Below, one piece after another: positions 43,529-52,053 of a stretch of 64,000 bases of DNA; position 1 is the first letter of the stretch; each line of letters starts with the position of its first letter. The DNA is taken from the NCBI RefSeq assembly GCF_014642405.1, contig NZ_BMIN01000008.1, forward strand, positions 105,970 to 169,969, in the 5' to 3' direction. The DNA is from Pontibacillus salipaludis (GTDB lineage Bacteria; Bacillota; Bacilli; Bacillales; BH030062). Both the position numbers and the translations under genes were made by a program. The notes beneath the pieces were generated by a model that was not told where the DNA came from, made no database searches, and saw only the letters and a list, made by a program, of their open reading frames with translations.

Positions 43529-45497
43529 ACATCATCAACTCTTTTGCTTTGTTCTGAAGGGTCTTCAGAGACAAGGTGAAGTCAGAAGCCATCTGAGCAC
43601 GGTCGGATTTAAAGAGTTGGGCGAGGGAGCCGTCGACATAATCAGTAGGCGTACTCATTTCACCAACCATAGGCGCTGCAAACGTATCTATGCCCTTAAT
43701 CTTCGTTAAGATCCTCTGATTGATCTGGAAATCAAACAGCTCCCGTCTAGAAAGTAAAGGCTGTCCGTGCTCGTCATGGGGTACGTTGCACAAGTAATCA
43801 GCAATTGCTAGTGCCACACGGAATGAGACTCCTTTTTGGGGATCGTTCTCATTCATAAGGGTATGAATCGCATCAAGTGTATGGACCTCGTACTCGTTCA
43901 AAAGATGGAGCCCAACCTCTTGCGGAGCAAAGCGCCATTCCCCGCGCAAATGAGAAGCGCTCACCTTTCTCGGCTCAGGAGAAACAGGCACAGAACGGTG
44001 GACCTTTTCATAGAAAGCGATTGTATCTTTAAAAGGCGGCTTCTTCGGTGTAATGATATTTGTCCGGTCAAGCAGCCGATCGGAGAAGGATTTCGTCGTC
44101 TCATCGAAGTTCACGGTTCCAACAAAGATCAAATTGTCCCCAAGTTTAATACGAGACTGGTAGCGACCACTTTGTTCCGTCACGTGATCGTTAAAGATCT
44201 GTAAGTGCTTATCTCCATTAATCTCAAGGAGCGAAAGAAATGGACTGAACCAGTGCTCCACTTGCGATAAATTCATCTCATCAAAAATAACCATATGGAG
44301 CTGATCCGGATAATCAGCCGCATGTTGCAAGAGACTCACAAGACCCGTATCGCTTTCATGGAACAGCTCTGTTGTCGGATTCAAGTACCCAAGGATATCA
44401 TTTGGATCCTGGTAAGAAGGGGAGATGGGTAAGAAAAGCATTGTCTCACCTTCTACGAGTCCTAGCGTTTCCCCGTATATACGAGCGAGCTGTGATTTTC
44501 CTGTACCAGACATGCCACCGAGAATGGTGAGCGGATTCGTCTTCACACTCATATGAAACGCATACAGATCCTCTTCACGATAAAACATTTTGTGCTCATA
44601 CCCTGCTTTATGAAGCAAACGGTGAAGAAACTCCATCTCAGAAGTAGCTCGAGCCGGAGTAGGTATATGCCTTTCTACTGAACTAGCAGGCGTTGCAGGT
44701 TGCTCCACCTTTGGCGGGTGCTCTTTAGTCAGCTCTCTTTTTCTCGTTTCAAAAAGCTCACACAAACTAGCGAACTTTTGTTTAGATAAGAAATATAAAT
44801 GATGTTCGTAAACAGCATCAACATGTTCGATCAGTTCATCTGGATCAAGCGTAGCGTATCGAACAGACGCGTCATCCTTCTGAAAGTACGTTGTAGAGTT
44901 ACTTTTAGATTCCAAATCAACTTCATAAAGGGTGTTCTCAAACAGAACCATGGATGGAGACGGGAATAGGTTCGGGTATTTTTTTAGTGTGATGGGGCGT
45001 TTCTCGTTCGTTAGCTTGGACTCGAGATCCTGATTCGTTTCTCCAATACGCAAGTCGGGAGCTGGAATCACTACATACCCCTCTTCAGGTTGAATGGGCT
45101 CAAGCTTAATCAACTCAACGTAAATATTGTCATTCGCATGGGTCAACTTGAAGAGAACAAGCTTGTCCTGAAACAGCGCTTCGATACGTGGCTTAATATC
45201 TGGATAGGGAAGACGATCATAGTTGATCAAATCATTGAACAAACGCACGTTGTTCATCGAGTTTGTATTCCCTGTTAACAAGTCACTCATCTTACCAAAA
45301 TAGCGGGTAAGTCCGTTCGGAATAGGGGATAACGGCTTGATGTAAAAGGTTAGCCGGTCCGAATGTTCGCTTAGTACAATCGGTGATTCCTGAAACGTTT
45401 GGGTATGAATTTCAGACGATGTAGCTAATCGGCCAACGAAGATGCTGTCATCGAGTTGTCTTCTTACGATATGTGGGAGTTTAGTTGATAGCTTCAT
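43512..45497 (-). CDS. McrB-like AAA+ ATPase
   Basis: 661 aa from the ATG at 45497 (AAGGAG 9 nt upstream). N-terminal ~300 aa of unknown fold, probably target recognition, then an AAA+ domain: Walker A GGMSGTGKSQLA, Walker B MVIFDEMNLSQVEHW, sensor-type GTVNFDETTKSFSDRLLDR, which matches the McrB hallmark region (usually MNTADRS). It overlaps both neighbours (17 and about 17-26 nt), so the three proteins are probably made in fixed ratio. A GTP preference like true McrB is possible but not shown by sequence. Confidence 0.87.
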   Translation of the reverse strand: MKLSTKLPHIVRRQLDDSIFVGRLATSSEIHTQTFQESPIVLSEHSDRLTFYIKPLSPIPNGLTRYFGKMSDLLTGNTNSMNNVRLFNDLINYDRLPYPDIKPRIEALFQDKLVLFKLTHANDNIYVELIKLEPIQPEEGYVVIPAPDLRIGETNQDLESKLTNEKRPITLKKYPNLFPSPSMVLFENTLYEVDLESKSNSTTYFQKDDASVRYATLDPDELIEHVDAVYEHHLYFLSKQKFASLCELFETRKRELTKEHPPKVEQPATPASSVERHIPTPARATSEMEFLHRLLHKAGYEHKMFYREEDLYAFHMSVKTNPLTILGGMSGTGKSQLARIYGETLGLVEGETMLFLPISPSYQDPNDILGYLNPTTELFHESDTGLVSLLQHAADYPDQLHMVIFDEMNLSQVEHWFSPFLSLLEINGDKHLQIFNDHVTEQSGRYQSRIKLGDNLIFVGTVNFDETTKSFSDRLLDRTNIITPKKPPFKDTIAFYEKVHRSVPVSPEPRKVSASHLRGEWRFAPQEVGLHLLNEYEVHTLDAIHTLMNENDPQKGVSFRVALAIADYLCNVPHDEHGQPLLSRRELFDFQINQRILTKIKGIDTFAAPMVGEMSTPTDYVDGSLAQLFKSDRAQMASDFTLSLKTLQNKAKELMMYGFTN

Positions 45498-46779
45498 AGG
45501 TTGCATCTCCTTCTAGGTAGAAAATAATTTTGCGGAACACGCTCTGAGGAGAACCGCTGACGAATTTATAACTGTACTGTTTCTGTTGCAAATACTTCCT
45601 GACTTCAAGCTGCGCCTTAGATGAAAGGGAGTTGGTGTCTATGAAGATCAGCTTATTCTCTGGTATAAACTTAAACTGCTCAGAAAACGAACGATCTGTA
45701 TTGTATGTAAGCAGCTTCTTTTCAGGGATGAAAGAATCGTAGCGCTCGGCACGTTCGCTTGTAATAAACAAAAAGTCATCAAGCTCTGAGAACACATCGA
45801 TCTCGGCATCCTCTTTCTTCTTCATCGCATCTTTATACTCCTGACGCACCTTCTCAAGTTCCCGTTCAAGCGTTTCATTCTGTCTCTGAAGCTCTAGTCG
45901 TTCTTCTCTTTGGTCTTTTTCTCCATCTTGTCGATCTTGTTCTTTTTCTTTCAACTGACGCAGGAGGTCATCGCGTCGCTTATAATACCGACTTGCTTTT
46001 CGTTCAGCAGAAGCCTTCTCGTGTAGCGCTCCCTCTCGCTCTTCGTTAGCTTTCGTAATGGTTCGGTCGGCAAGCGTAATAAGCTCATGGAGTGCAAGTT
46101 TGTATAATGGTAGCAATTCTTCAGAAGAATAGTCCTCACCGTTCAGGTCGTATTCGCTTACAATTTGCAAGGCTTCTGTTTCATGATCCTCTTCATACTC
46201 TTTTTCGAAAAACGATACAAGATCTAACTCCTCGGGGAGATCCTCGATTATCGTGTGTTTCTCAAGGAACGAATCGATGAGAGAAGGGAGCGTTGTTTCG
46301 TGCTTTTGCGCATGGCCTTTGAGAATTTCTTCTAATGAAAATTCTTGAAGGCCAGTGAATACATCTTCTCCGTTCTCTACATTCTCGATCATCCTCTTTC
46401 GATTGTCTTCATAACGCTCCGGAAAAAGCACAGCCACAATCATCATTTTTTGCGTATCGGTCATGCTTTCTTCTAAAGATGCCTGTAAAATCAGCTCAGA
46501 AAACTCGTGCGCTTCCATGTCCTCTATAAAAGGTCCTGTGAATCCTCGGAAGAAGATTCTCAAATCGGTAAGTGAATCCATAAATTTTGTGATCGTCTGT
46601 TTTAGCATAGGAGGTGGGGCAGAAACCAATCGTTTCTTTGAAAATCCTTGTACTTTCAAGTCAAACACCTGGGCAATCTTCGCCATTTCCTTCTTAGAAA
46701 CATGGTTCAGAAAGTCTTGTTTTACGGTCTTTTGTATCTCGAGCCACTCCTGGCTTATTTCCTTCGTATCCGTTGTCAT
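45481..46779 (-). CDS. Coiled-coil protein of the McrBC-like operon
   Basis: 432 aa from the ATG at 46779 (AAGGAG 8 nt upstream). N-terminal helical domain (about 1-210), a long coiled coil (about 225-315, very rich in Glu, Arg, Lys and Gln), and a compact C-terminal domain (about 330-432) with FIPENKLIFIDTNSL and YKFVSGSPQSVFRKIIFY. Not recognised. As first gene of the operon, overlapping the ATPase gene, it is likely a sensor, regulator or scaffold of the system. Confidence 0.75.
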   Translation of the reverse strand: MTTDTKEISQEWLEIQKTVKQDFLNHVSKKEMAKIAQVFDLKVQGFSKKRLVSAPPPMLKQTITKFMDSLTDLRIFFRGFTGPFIEDMEAHEFSELILQASLEESMTDTQKMMIVAVLFPERYEDNRKRMIENVENGEDVFTGLQEFSLEEILKGHAQKHETTLPSLIDSFLEKHTIIEDLPEELDLVSFFEKEYEEDHETEALQIVSEYDLNGEDYSSEELLPLYKLALHELITLADRTITKANEEREGALHEKASAERKASRYYKRRDDLLRQLKEKEQDRQDGEKDQREERLELQRQNETLERELEKVRQEYKDAMKKKEDAEIDVFSELDDFLFITSERAERYDSFIPEKKLLTYNTDRSFSEQFKFIPENKLIFIDTNSLSSKAQLEVRKYLQQKQYSYKFVSGSPQSVFRKIIFYLEGDATYEAIN

Positions 46780-46928
46780 CAAAGCCACTCCTTAAGATGT
46801 AGGTATATGTAAAATAATAGATAAAAAGTCGGGTTATTACTAGTCTTGACATGTATTGGATGATGAGGGATGTACGTGAATTTATGATAGGGATGATGGT
46901 AAGCGGAGGGCATATATAGTTGGGAGGG

Positions 46929-47256
46929 TGGCTCAAGTTCGGGGAGAGCGACTCAAGTCGGGGCAGAAGTGGCTCAAGTTCGGGGAGAGCGACTCAAGTC
47001 GGGGCGGAAGTGGCTCAAGTCGGGGGAGAGCGGCTCAAGTCCAGTGAAAGCGACTCAACCTATAGAAGAACCGGCTCAAGTTCGAAAAAAACTGACTCAA
47101 GTACTTAAAAAAACAGCTCAAGCTAGAGATAAAAAGCGCAAGTCAGCAAGGAAGTGGCTCAAGTTAGAGAGAAGTGGCTCAAGATTAAGAAAAAGTGACT
47201 CAAGTAGGAGGAGAGAGTTAGCGGGAGCGGCTCAAGTTCGGGTGGATCGGCTTAAC
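46929..47256 (+). repeat. GGCTCAAG tandem array 5
   Basis: About 16 cores, spaced 20-21 nt, with many GACTCAAG variants. It lies upstream of the McrBC-like operon and downstream of the terminator of the zinc-ribbon gene, in plus orientation while both flanking genes are on the minus strand. A simple duplication of about 51 nt (GTGGCTCAAGTTCGGGGAGAG...) is visible at its left end. Confidence 0.88.
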
Positions 47257-47293
47257 CCCTGGTTCCGATATCCAGTCTGGAATTTAATCCATC

Positions 47294-47319
47294 AAAAAAA
47301 GGACGGTTCAGGCCGTCCT
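47294..47319 (-). terminator. Terminator of the zinc-ribbon gene
   Basis: AGGACGG / CCGTCCT, T7 on the minus strand. Confidence 0.85.
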
Positions 47320-47328
47320 CTAGCTTTT

Positions 47329-47835
47329 CTATTCCACTTTGTCAGCCTCGGCCATTCTGTGAGGGTGGTGGGGGCCGATGGTTTTACATGGTAGGCATTC
47401 GACTTTGCCTTTTTCTAAATAAAGGGCGCGGCAGCTTGGGCAATGTTCAGCGTTTTGGCGCTTTAATGCTTCGCCGACCCATGGAATCATTTCGGTGTCG
47501 TTCATATTGTATTTATCTAAGCCCTGGACTGGTTCAATCCGATCCATGTGATAATTGAACTCGAACCACTTTCCTTCACGGTTCATAAAGTAGTAGACCA
47601 AATCCGCATTTTTTCCTCTATAGCGAGGTAGGGCTTTCGCAACTTCTTTCGGTACAAAAGACATAAGTGTATCAATAAATTCGCGACTCATTGTTGGATA
47701 TAAAGGAGCAACATCCTCAAATCCGAAGTCAATCATATGAATGATCCCTTCTTGGATTTTCGCTACAACACTGAATCCGGCTTTGTTGATTTCGAATCCC
47801 TCATGGTAATAAGTGAAATCCTCATCATACCACAT
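47329..47835 (-). CDS. Protein with C-terminal zinc ribbon, unknown
   Basis: 168 aa from the ATG at 47835 (AAAGGA 7 nt upstream). The N-terminal ~125 aa form a mixed alpha/beta domain. Near the C-terminus CPSC and CLPC, 16 residues apart, form a probable zinc ribbon, followed by a His-rich end (IGPHHPHRM). Family not recognised. Confidence 0.7.
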   Translation of the reverse strand: MWYDEDFTYYHEGFEINKAGFSVVAKIQEGIIHMIDFGFEDVAPLYPTMSREFIDTLMSFVPKEVAKALPRYRGKNADLVYYFMNREGKWFEFNYHMDRIEPVQGLDKYNMNDTEMIPWVGEALKRQNAEHCPSCRALYLEKGKVECLPCKTIGPHHPHRMAEADKVE

Positions 47836-47973
47836 CAAAAAATCCTTTCTATAACCTATCTAATTGTACAATTGTAGCATACATTTGATTATCGCGTGAA
47901 TGTAGAGGTAGCAGAGAGTGAGTAAAGAAGAGTGTACTTTCGTTGACTCATGTACATCGTCTGTTTTATAGTA

Positions 47974-48079
47974 ATTGATGCCTCAATGATTGATGGGTCA
48001 ATGAATGGATTCGTTCTAGTTGACAAAGCATAAGGATCTATATTAAATTAGTTGACGGGTCAATAATTGATGCATCAAT
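47974..48079. promoter_or_regulatory. MarR-operon promoter bracketed by four operator dyads
   Basis: Four copies of (A/G)TTGA-N4-TCAAT: 47974-47987, 47989-48002, 48051-48064 and 48066-48079. They form two pairs with 15-bp centre spacing. Between the pairs is a promoter, TTGACA (48020-48025), 17 nt, TTAAAT (48043-48048). The last dyad contains ATTGATGCATCAAT, a perfect palindrome. Strong sign of autoregulation. Confidence 0.8.
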
Positions 48080-48100
48080 TAATTAGGTGAGGAGGGGGAT

Positions 48101-48553
48101 TTGTTGACGAATTCATATCAAGAACAAGAGAAGCTCATTCTTCAATTGAATGAGATCTATAGACAGATGAGCCCGAAATTTGAACGCTGCACAGGAATAA
48201 GCCAGTCACGATTAGAGTTACTTCATAAATTAATGGAAGTTGATGAGATTAATCAGACTGAGCTCCGTCACCAGGTCAACATTGATAGTGCTGCCGTGAC
48301 GAGACACCTGAAGCAGCTTGATGAAAAAGGGGTCGTCACTCGTCGCAAAAACCCTGAAGATAACCGGGTCACATTCGTCAAGCTAACAGAAGCTGGTCGA
48401 AAAAAGATCGAGCGTTATTGTAAAGAGAAAGAAACTTTTATTAAACAAGTCTTCAAAGGAATCTCAGATCAAGAGCGTGCTGTCTTATCTGATTTATTAA
48501 CGAGAGTAGAGAGCAACGTGAAGGATATTGAAGACGAACAACCTATAGAGTAG
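48101..48553 (+). CDS. MarR-family transcriptional regulator
   Basis: 150 aa from a TTG (the TTG 3 nt downstream is also possible); GGAGGGGG upstream. Winged helix with SAAVTRHLKQLDEKGVVTRRKNPEDNRVTFVKLTEAG, the typical MarR recognition helix and wing. No Cys near the N-terminus like OhrR, but C22 is present in ERCTGISQ. Probably represses its own operon through the four dyads upstream; ligands may be quinones or other electrophiles, in line with the downstream nitroreductase and ABM protein (compare the mhq genes of B. subtilis). Confidence 0.92.
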   Translation: MLTNSYQEQEKLILQLNEIYRQMSPKFERCTGISQSRLELLHKLMEVDEINQTELRHQVNIDSAAVTRHLKQLDEKGVVTRRKNPEDNRVTFVKLTEAGRKKIERYCKEKETFIKQVFKGISDQERAVLSDLLTRVESNVKDIEDEQPIE

Positions 48554-48566
48554 AGGAGAATACAAC

Positions 48567-49202
48567 ATGACGAAAGCAACTATCAACGATTTCAACCAAA
48601 TTATTTCAGGTCGTCGTTCCATTCGTAACTACGATCCATCTGTAAAAATCAGCCAAGAAGAGATGACTGAAATTCTAAGAGAAGCAACCATGGCTCCTTC
48701 TTCTGTTAACTTACAACCTTGGCGCTTTGTTGTCATCGACAGTGAAGAAGGGAAAGAAACCCTTAAGCCTCTAGCCATGTTCAATCAAAATCAAGTCGAA
48801 ACATCTGCAGCCGTAGTAGCTGTATTTGTAGATATGAACAGCACAGAATACCTTGAGACGATTTTCGATAGTGCAGTTGAACAAGGGAAAATGCCGCAAG
48901 AAGTACGCGATCGTCAAGTTCCTGCCATTCAAGGACTAGTGGATCAACTTTCAGAGGATGCGTACCGTGAAATGAATCTAATCGATGGTGGCCTTGTGTC
49001 CATGCAGTTCATGCTAGCAGCTCGTGCTCACGGCTATGACACGAACCCAATTGGTGGATATGAGAAAGACCAAATCGCTGAAGCCTATGGTCTGGATAAA
49101 GACCGTTACTACCCAGTTATGCTGATCTCAATCGGTAAAGCAGCAGAAGATGGGTACGAATCTGTACGTCTTCCAATCGATACGATCGCAGACTGGAAAT
49201 AA
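48567..49202 (+). CDS. Nitroreductase-family flavoprotein
   Basis: 211 aa; AGAGGAG 8 nt before the ATG. FMN-binding RRSIRNYDP near residue 15, APSSVNLQPWRFVV near 40 and the C-terminal IGKAAEDGY block. Members reduce quinones or nitro compounds with NAD(P)H. 13 nt after the MarR gene. Confidence 0.92.
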   Translation: MTKATINDFNQIISGRRSIRNYDPSVKISQEEMTEILREATMAPSSVNLQPWRFVVIDSEEGKETLKPLAMFNQNQVETSAAVVAVFVDMNSTEYLETIFDSAVEQGKMPQEVRDRQVPAIQGLVDQLSEDAYREMNLIDGGLVSMQFMLAARAHGYDTNPIGGYEKDQIAEAYGLDKDRYYPVMLISIGKAAEDGYESVRLPIDTIADWK

Positions 49203-49228
49203 ACTGATAAGAGAAAGAGGGAATAACC

Positions 49229-49525
49229 ATGATTATCACTCACGCACATTTTCAAGTAAACCCTGAGAAAGAACAAGCTTTCTTAGAAGAGATCCGTTCA
49301 CTGATCGCTGACTCAAGAAAAGAGGACGGAAACATTTCGTATGACCTAATGAAAAGCACAGAGCAAGAGAACACGTATACAATGGTAGAAGTATGGCAGG
49401 ATCAGGCTTCTGTTGAAGCACATGGGAAGAGCAGCCACTTCACAGCTTTCGTTGAGAAAGCACCACAGTTCTTAACTGCTCCACTTGAGATTGAGTCGTA
49501 TGCAGGGGAAAAAATCGAGCGTTAA
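49229..49525 (+). CDS. ABM-domain quinol monooxygenase-like protein
   Basis: 98 aa. Antibiotic biosynthesis monooxygenase fold: ITHAHFQVNPEKEQAFLEEI, GNISYDLMKSTEQENTYTMVEVWQD and HGKSSHFTAF are standard for YgiN/YcnE-type quinol monooxygenases. Third gene of the operon; probably acts on quinone or quinol compounds. Terminator follows. Confidence 0.9.
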   Translation: MIITHAHFQVNPEKEQAFLEEIRSLIADSRKEDGNISYDLMKSTEQENTYTMVEVWQDQASVEAHGKSSHFTAFVEKAPQFLTAPLEIESYAGEKIER

Positions 49526-49537
49526 TATAGATGAAGG

Positions 49538-49570
49538 AAGCATCTGGTCTTGGGCCAGGTGCTTTTTTTA
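49538..49570 (+). terminator. Terminator of the MarR operon
   Basis: AAGCATCTGG / CCAGGTGCTT, 7-nt loop, T7. Confidence 0.88.
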
Positions 49571-49600
49571 TTTTTGTGGGAAAGTAGGAAAAGGTCTTCT

Positions 49601-49774
49601 TTATTCATCAAGACGCTTGGCCAGATTATTCAACTTTACATCATGCACACCTGTCTTTTCACTTAAATAATCAACATCAACTCGAGTACGGCTTACTTTT
49701 TGATCAATGATATCCAACATGGCTTTACTATCATGCTGTTGAGCATATTCGATACGGTCAAATCGTCTGTCCAT
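49601..49774 (-). pseudogene. Possible remnant of a coiled-coil protein gene, 57 codons
   Basis: Minus-strand frame beginning MDRRFDRIEYAQQHD, heptad-patterned throughout. Small Bacillus coiled-coil proteins with M-DRRFDRIE are common, but are usually longer. There is no ribosome-binding site before this ATG and the reading frame continues upstream in frame a few codons without a start, so a decayed gene is more likely than a working one. Otherwise 49571-49946 holds nothing clear. Confidence 0.4.
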
Positions 49775-49946
49775 ATAAGAGATTAGGTTAGGGAGATATA
49801 CATGAAGATGAACGTTTCTATAGTCCTTTTTCTATAGATGAAAATCTATCCTAAGTGATCTTTTGAAAAGTACGTGTTACTCCTGAAACGTTTCAACGAT
49901 TGTCCTCGTAATACAAGGAGAGCCGTTGAAGCGGAGGGGGTTAGTT

Positions 49947-50201
49947 ATGAAAAGAAGCAATCGGAACATGTCTAAAAAGAGTTGGTTCGTTATTCCTTTT
50001 GTGAGTGCAGGTGTCATGCTGCTACTCGCTGTGGTTCAAGTAATACACATGATAACACCCCAAGTTGGCGTGTGGGCACCACCTGATCGTGGCGAGGTGT
50101 TGCGGACGGTATCTTATCCTCTTTTAATAGCTTTGATGTTTATGCTGAGTGGTGTGTTTAAATTAGTTATTTACAAAAAGGAAAAGAAGCGACAAGAGTA
50201 G
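49947..50201 (+). CDS. Small membrane protein (two helices)
   Basis: 84 aa from the ATG at 49947, after GGAGGGGG; a TTG 21 nt upstream has no signal. Basic N-terminus (MKRSNRNMSKKS), two hydrophobic helices (15-33, 50-70), basic tail (YKKEKKRQE). Not recognised. Confidence 0.65.
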   Translation: MKRSNRNMSKKSWFVIPFVSAGVMLLLAVVQVIHMITPQVGVWAPPDRGEVLRTVSYPLLIALMFMLSGVFKLVIYKKEKKRQE

Positions 50202-50276
50202 GTATTTTTCAGCAAAGGGCTTGTACATAATCACTCATGTCATCACATAGGTTCCAATAAAGGAGTGGAATCTAAG

Positions 50277-50447
50277 ATGACGACGTATGCAAAGATCTTC
50301 TTAACAAACGGCAAGGCGTATGTAATCGAATGCCAGGATCGAGATGAGTTTCTAGATTTGTTAGAGGATAGCGGGCTTGTTGAAATTGAGGATGATATCA
50401 TCATTAATCCGCAGCAAGTGTGTGCGGTGGAATTTGAGGAGAAATAA
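50277..50447 (+). CDS. Small acidic protein, 56 aa
   Basis: AAAGGAG lies 11 nt before the ATG at 50277; the upstream in-frame GTG at 50265 touches the ribosome-binding site. Begins MTTYAKIFLTNGKAYVIEC; beta-rich start followed by DEFLDLLEDSG and NPQQVCAVEFEEK, resembling small beta-grasp or SH3-like Bacillus proteins of unknown role. Confidence 0.65.
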   Translation: MTTYAKIFLTNGKAYVIECQDRDEFLDLLEDSGLVEIEDDIIINPQQVCAVEFEEK

Positions 50448-50615
50448 AAAGCTGAGGCGGGCGAGGAATATAGTTGTGTAGTTGAAAAGCATAGAAATTA
50501 ATGGATAAGGAATACCGATCGTATATGATTTCGGTTTCCTTTTATTATTGATAAAATAAGAGTGATTCCAATAGTCTCTATTGATTATAAACTTTAAGGT
50601 AAAAGTAGTGATGGT

Positions 50616-50957
50616 ATGTTGTTCCCTGAAGCTAAGGATCTAGCGCAAGTTAAGTTTTATATGTTTATTGCTATCGAAGTATATGTATTCTTAGCTATAA
50701 TGTTATCCTTTTATATATTGTACAAAATAGCCATGTTATCCAATCATAAAGGTTTCAAAAATCTCTTCTTATTTCTAATGAGCTTTTTGCTTCGTGTACC
50801 TTTCCAATCCGTCGAAATAACGGAGTACAAGAAATTGTCGTTTAAAATCGTACTAAAGGAAGTGTGGAAGGTCCTCTTCATGTTAGTGATTGCTACGATT
50901 TGGTTTATAGTCGCAATGATCTTAGGCTATAATCAAATTCAAGGATTTAAAGGGTAA
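50616..50957 (+). CDS. Membrane protein (three helices)
   Basis: 113 aa. Helices at about 17-38, 46-60 and 87-106. The ribosome-binding site is weak (AAGGTAAAAG). Not recognised. Confidence 0.6.
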   Translation: MLFPEAKDLAQVKFYMFIAIEVYVFLAIMLSFYILYKIAMLSNHKGFKNLFLFLMSFLLRVPFQSVEITEYKKLSFKIVLKEVWKVLFMLVIATIWFIVAMILGYNQIQGFKG

Positions 50958-51102
50958 GAGACGAGAGAGTTCGTATAAAAAGTTCACCGTATTGTAAACA
51001 TGATGATTAATTGCTCTGAACGTGATTACATAAGTATAGAAGGAAAAGAACCTGAGGGAAGTGGGAAGGTTGATATCTTATAGTCAAGAGAGGGAGATAA
51101 AC

Positions 51103-51714
51103 ATGGAAACAAAACGGTATGGAGTATTTGGTTCGGCATTTGATCCCATTACAATCGGTCATCTTGTCACAATGGAAATGGTAAGAGACAGGAGAGGATT
51201 AGATGGAATTATTCTGATCCCGTCTTCAGATATAAGGGCTGATAAGGTTCAGGACTTATCGCCGAATGAGGATCGATTGAGCATGATCCAATTAGCGATT
51301 GAAGATAATCCTCATTTTCATGTTCATGACATTGAGCTTAGGGCTCACGCTTGGGAGACGTATACGTATAACACGATGGAAAAGTTAAAAAGAGAATATG
51401 CGAATGACGAACTGTTCTTTGTGATGGGTGCTGATAATTTAGCCAACATCACAACATGGCACAAGGGGCAGGAACTCATCGAAAACAATAAATTCATTGT
51501 CATGGGACGAGAAGGATATGATATGCCTGAAATAATCGCTAGAAATTCTTTTCTGACTAAGCATGAACACCGATTCGATTGTTTGAGTAAAGGTGTGAAT
51601 GTGGAAACAAGTTCTACACTCATTCGTTCTCGCATTGAAAACGGAATGAGTGTGAAATACTTAGTCCCTGAACTGGCATTAAATTATGCGTTAGAGAAGG
51701 GACTGTATAAATAA
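51103..51714 (+). CDS. Nicotinate-nucleotide adenylyltransferase-like protein
   Basis: 203 aa from the ATG at 51103 (GAGGGAG 6 nt upstream). Nucleotidyltransferase signature GSAFDPITIGHL (normally GGTFDPIHxGHL), dinucleotide-site LFFVMGADNLANITTWH, and the C-terminal SSTLIRSRI...YLVP block. The usual HxGH histidine pair is IGH, with the first histidine replaced by Thr in DPITIGH, so activity is uncertain. Not in the usual yqeG-yqeK context, so likely a second, paralogous copy. Confidence 0.85.
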   Translation: METKRYGVFGSAFDPITIGHLVTMEMVRDRRGLDGIILIPSSDIRADKVQDLSPNEDRLSMIQLAIEDNPHFHVHDIELRAHAWETYTYNTMEKLKREYANDELFFVMGADNLANITTWHKGQELIENNKFIVMGREGYDMPEIIARNSFLTKHEHRFDCLSKGVNVETSSTLIRSRIENGMSVKYLVPELALNYALEKGLYK

Positions 51715-51764
51715 CTCGTATTGGATGGATGACCCATTATTCAGCATTCACACTCGTATGTTTA

Positions 51765-51965
51765 CTAACTTTTATCCAAAAGTAGAAGCAAATAACTACT
51801 TCCCAAAAGTATAAATGCAATTTGAGTTGCAACGTAAACGGTAAACTCAACTGCAGTTAGTTTCTTGGTCTTTTTGATTTTCTTAAAATGAAAATAATAA
51901 TAAACGGCACAGAAGAGCAACACTGCTCCAGATACTTGAAAGATCATTTCCAATAAGCTGATCAA
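51765..51965 (-). CDS. Small membrane protein (two helices)
   Basis: 66 aa from a TTG with GAGGAGG 6 nt upstream. Two hydrophobic helices (5-26, 44-64), a lysine-rich loop between (FKKIKKTKKL). Not recognised. Confidence 0.65.
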   Translation of the reverse strand: MISLLEMIFQVSGAVLLFCAVYYYFHFKKIKKTKKLTAVEFTVYVATQIAFILLGSSYLLLLLDKS

Positions 51966-52053
51966 TTACATCCTCCTCTCCTGAGTTCTGATTGTTAGAA
52001 GCAGGTGCAACACTCTTAAATTATCCAATTACTTACTACGTTAAATTCTCCGT

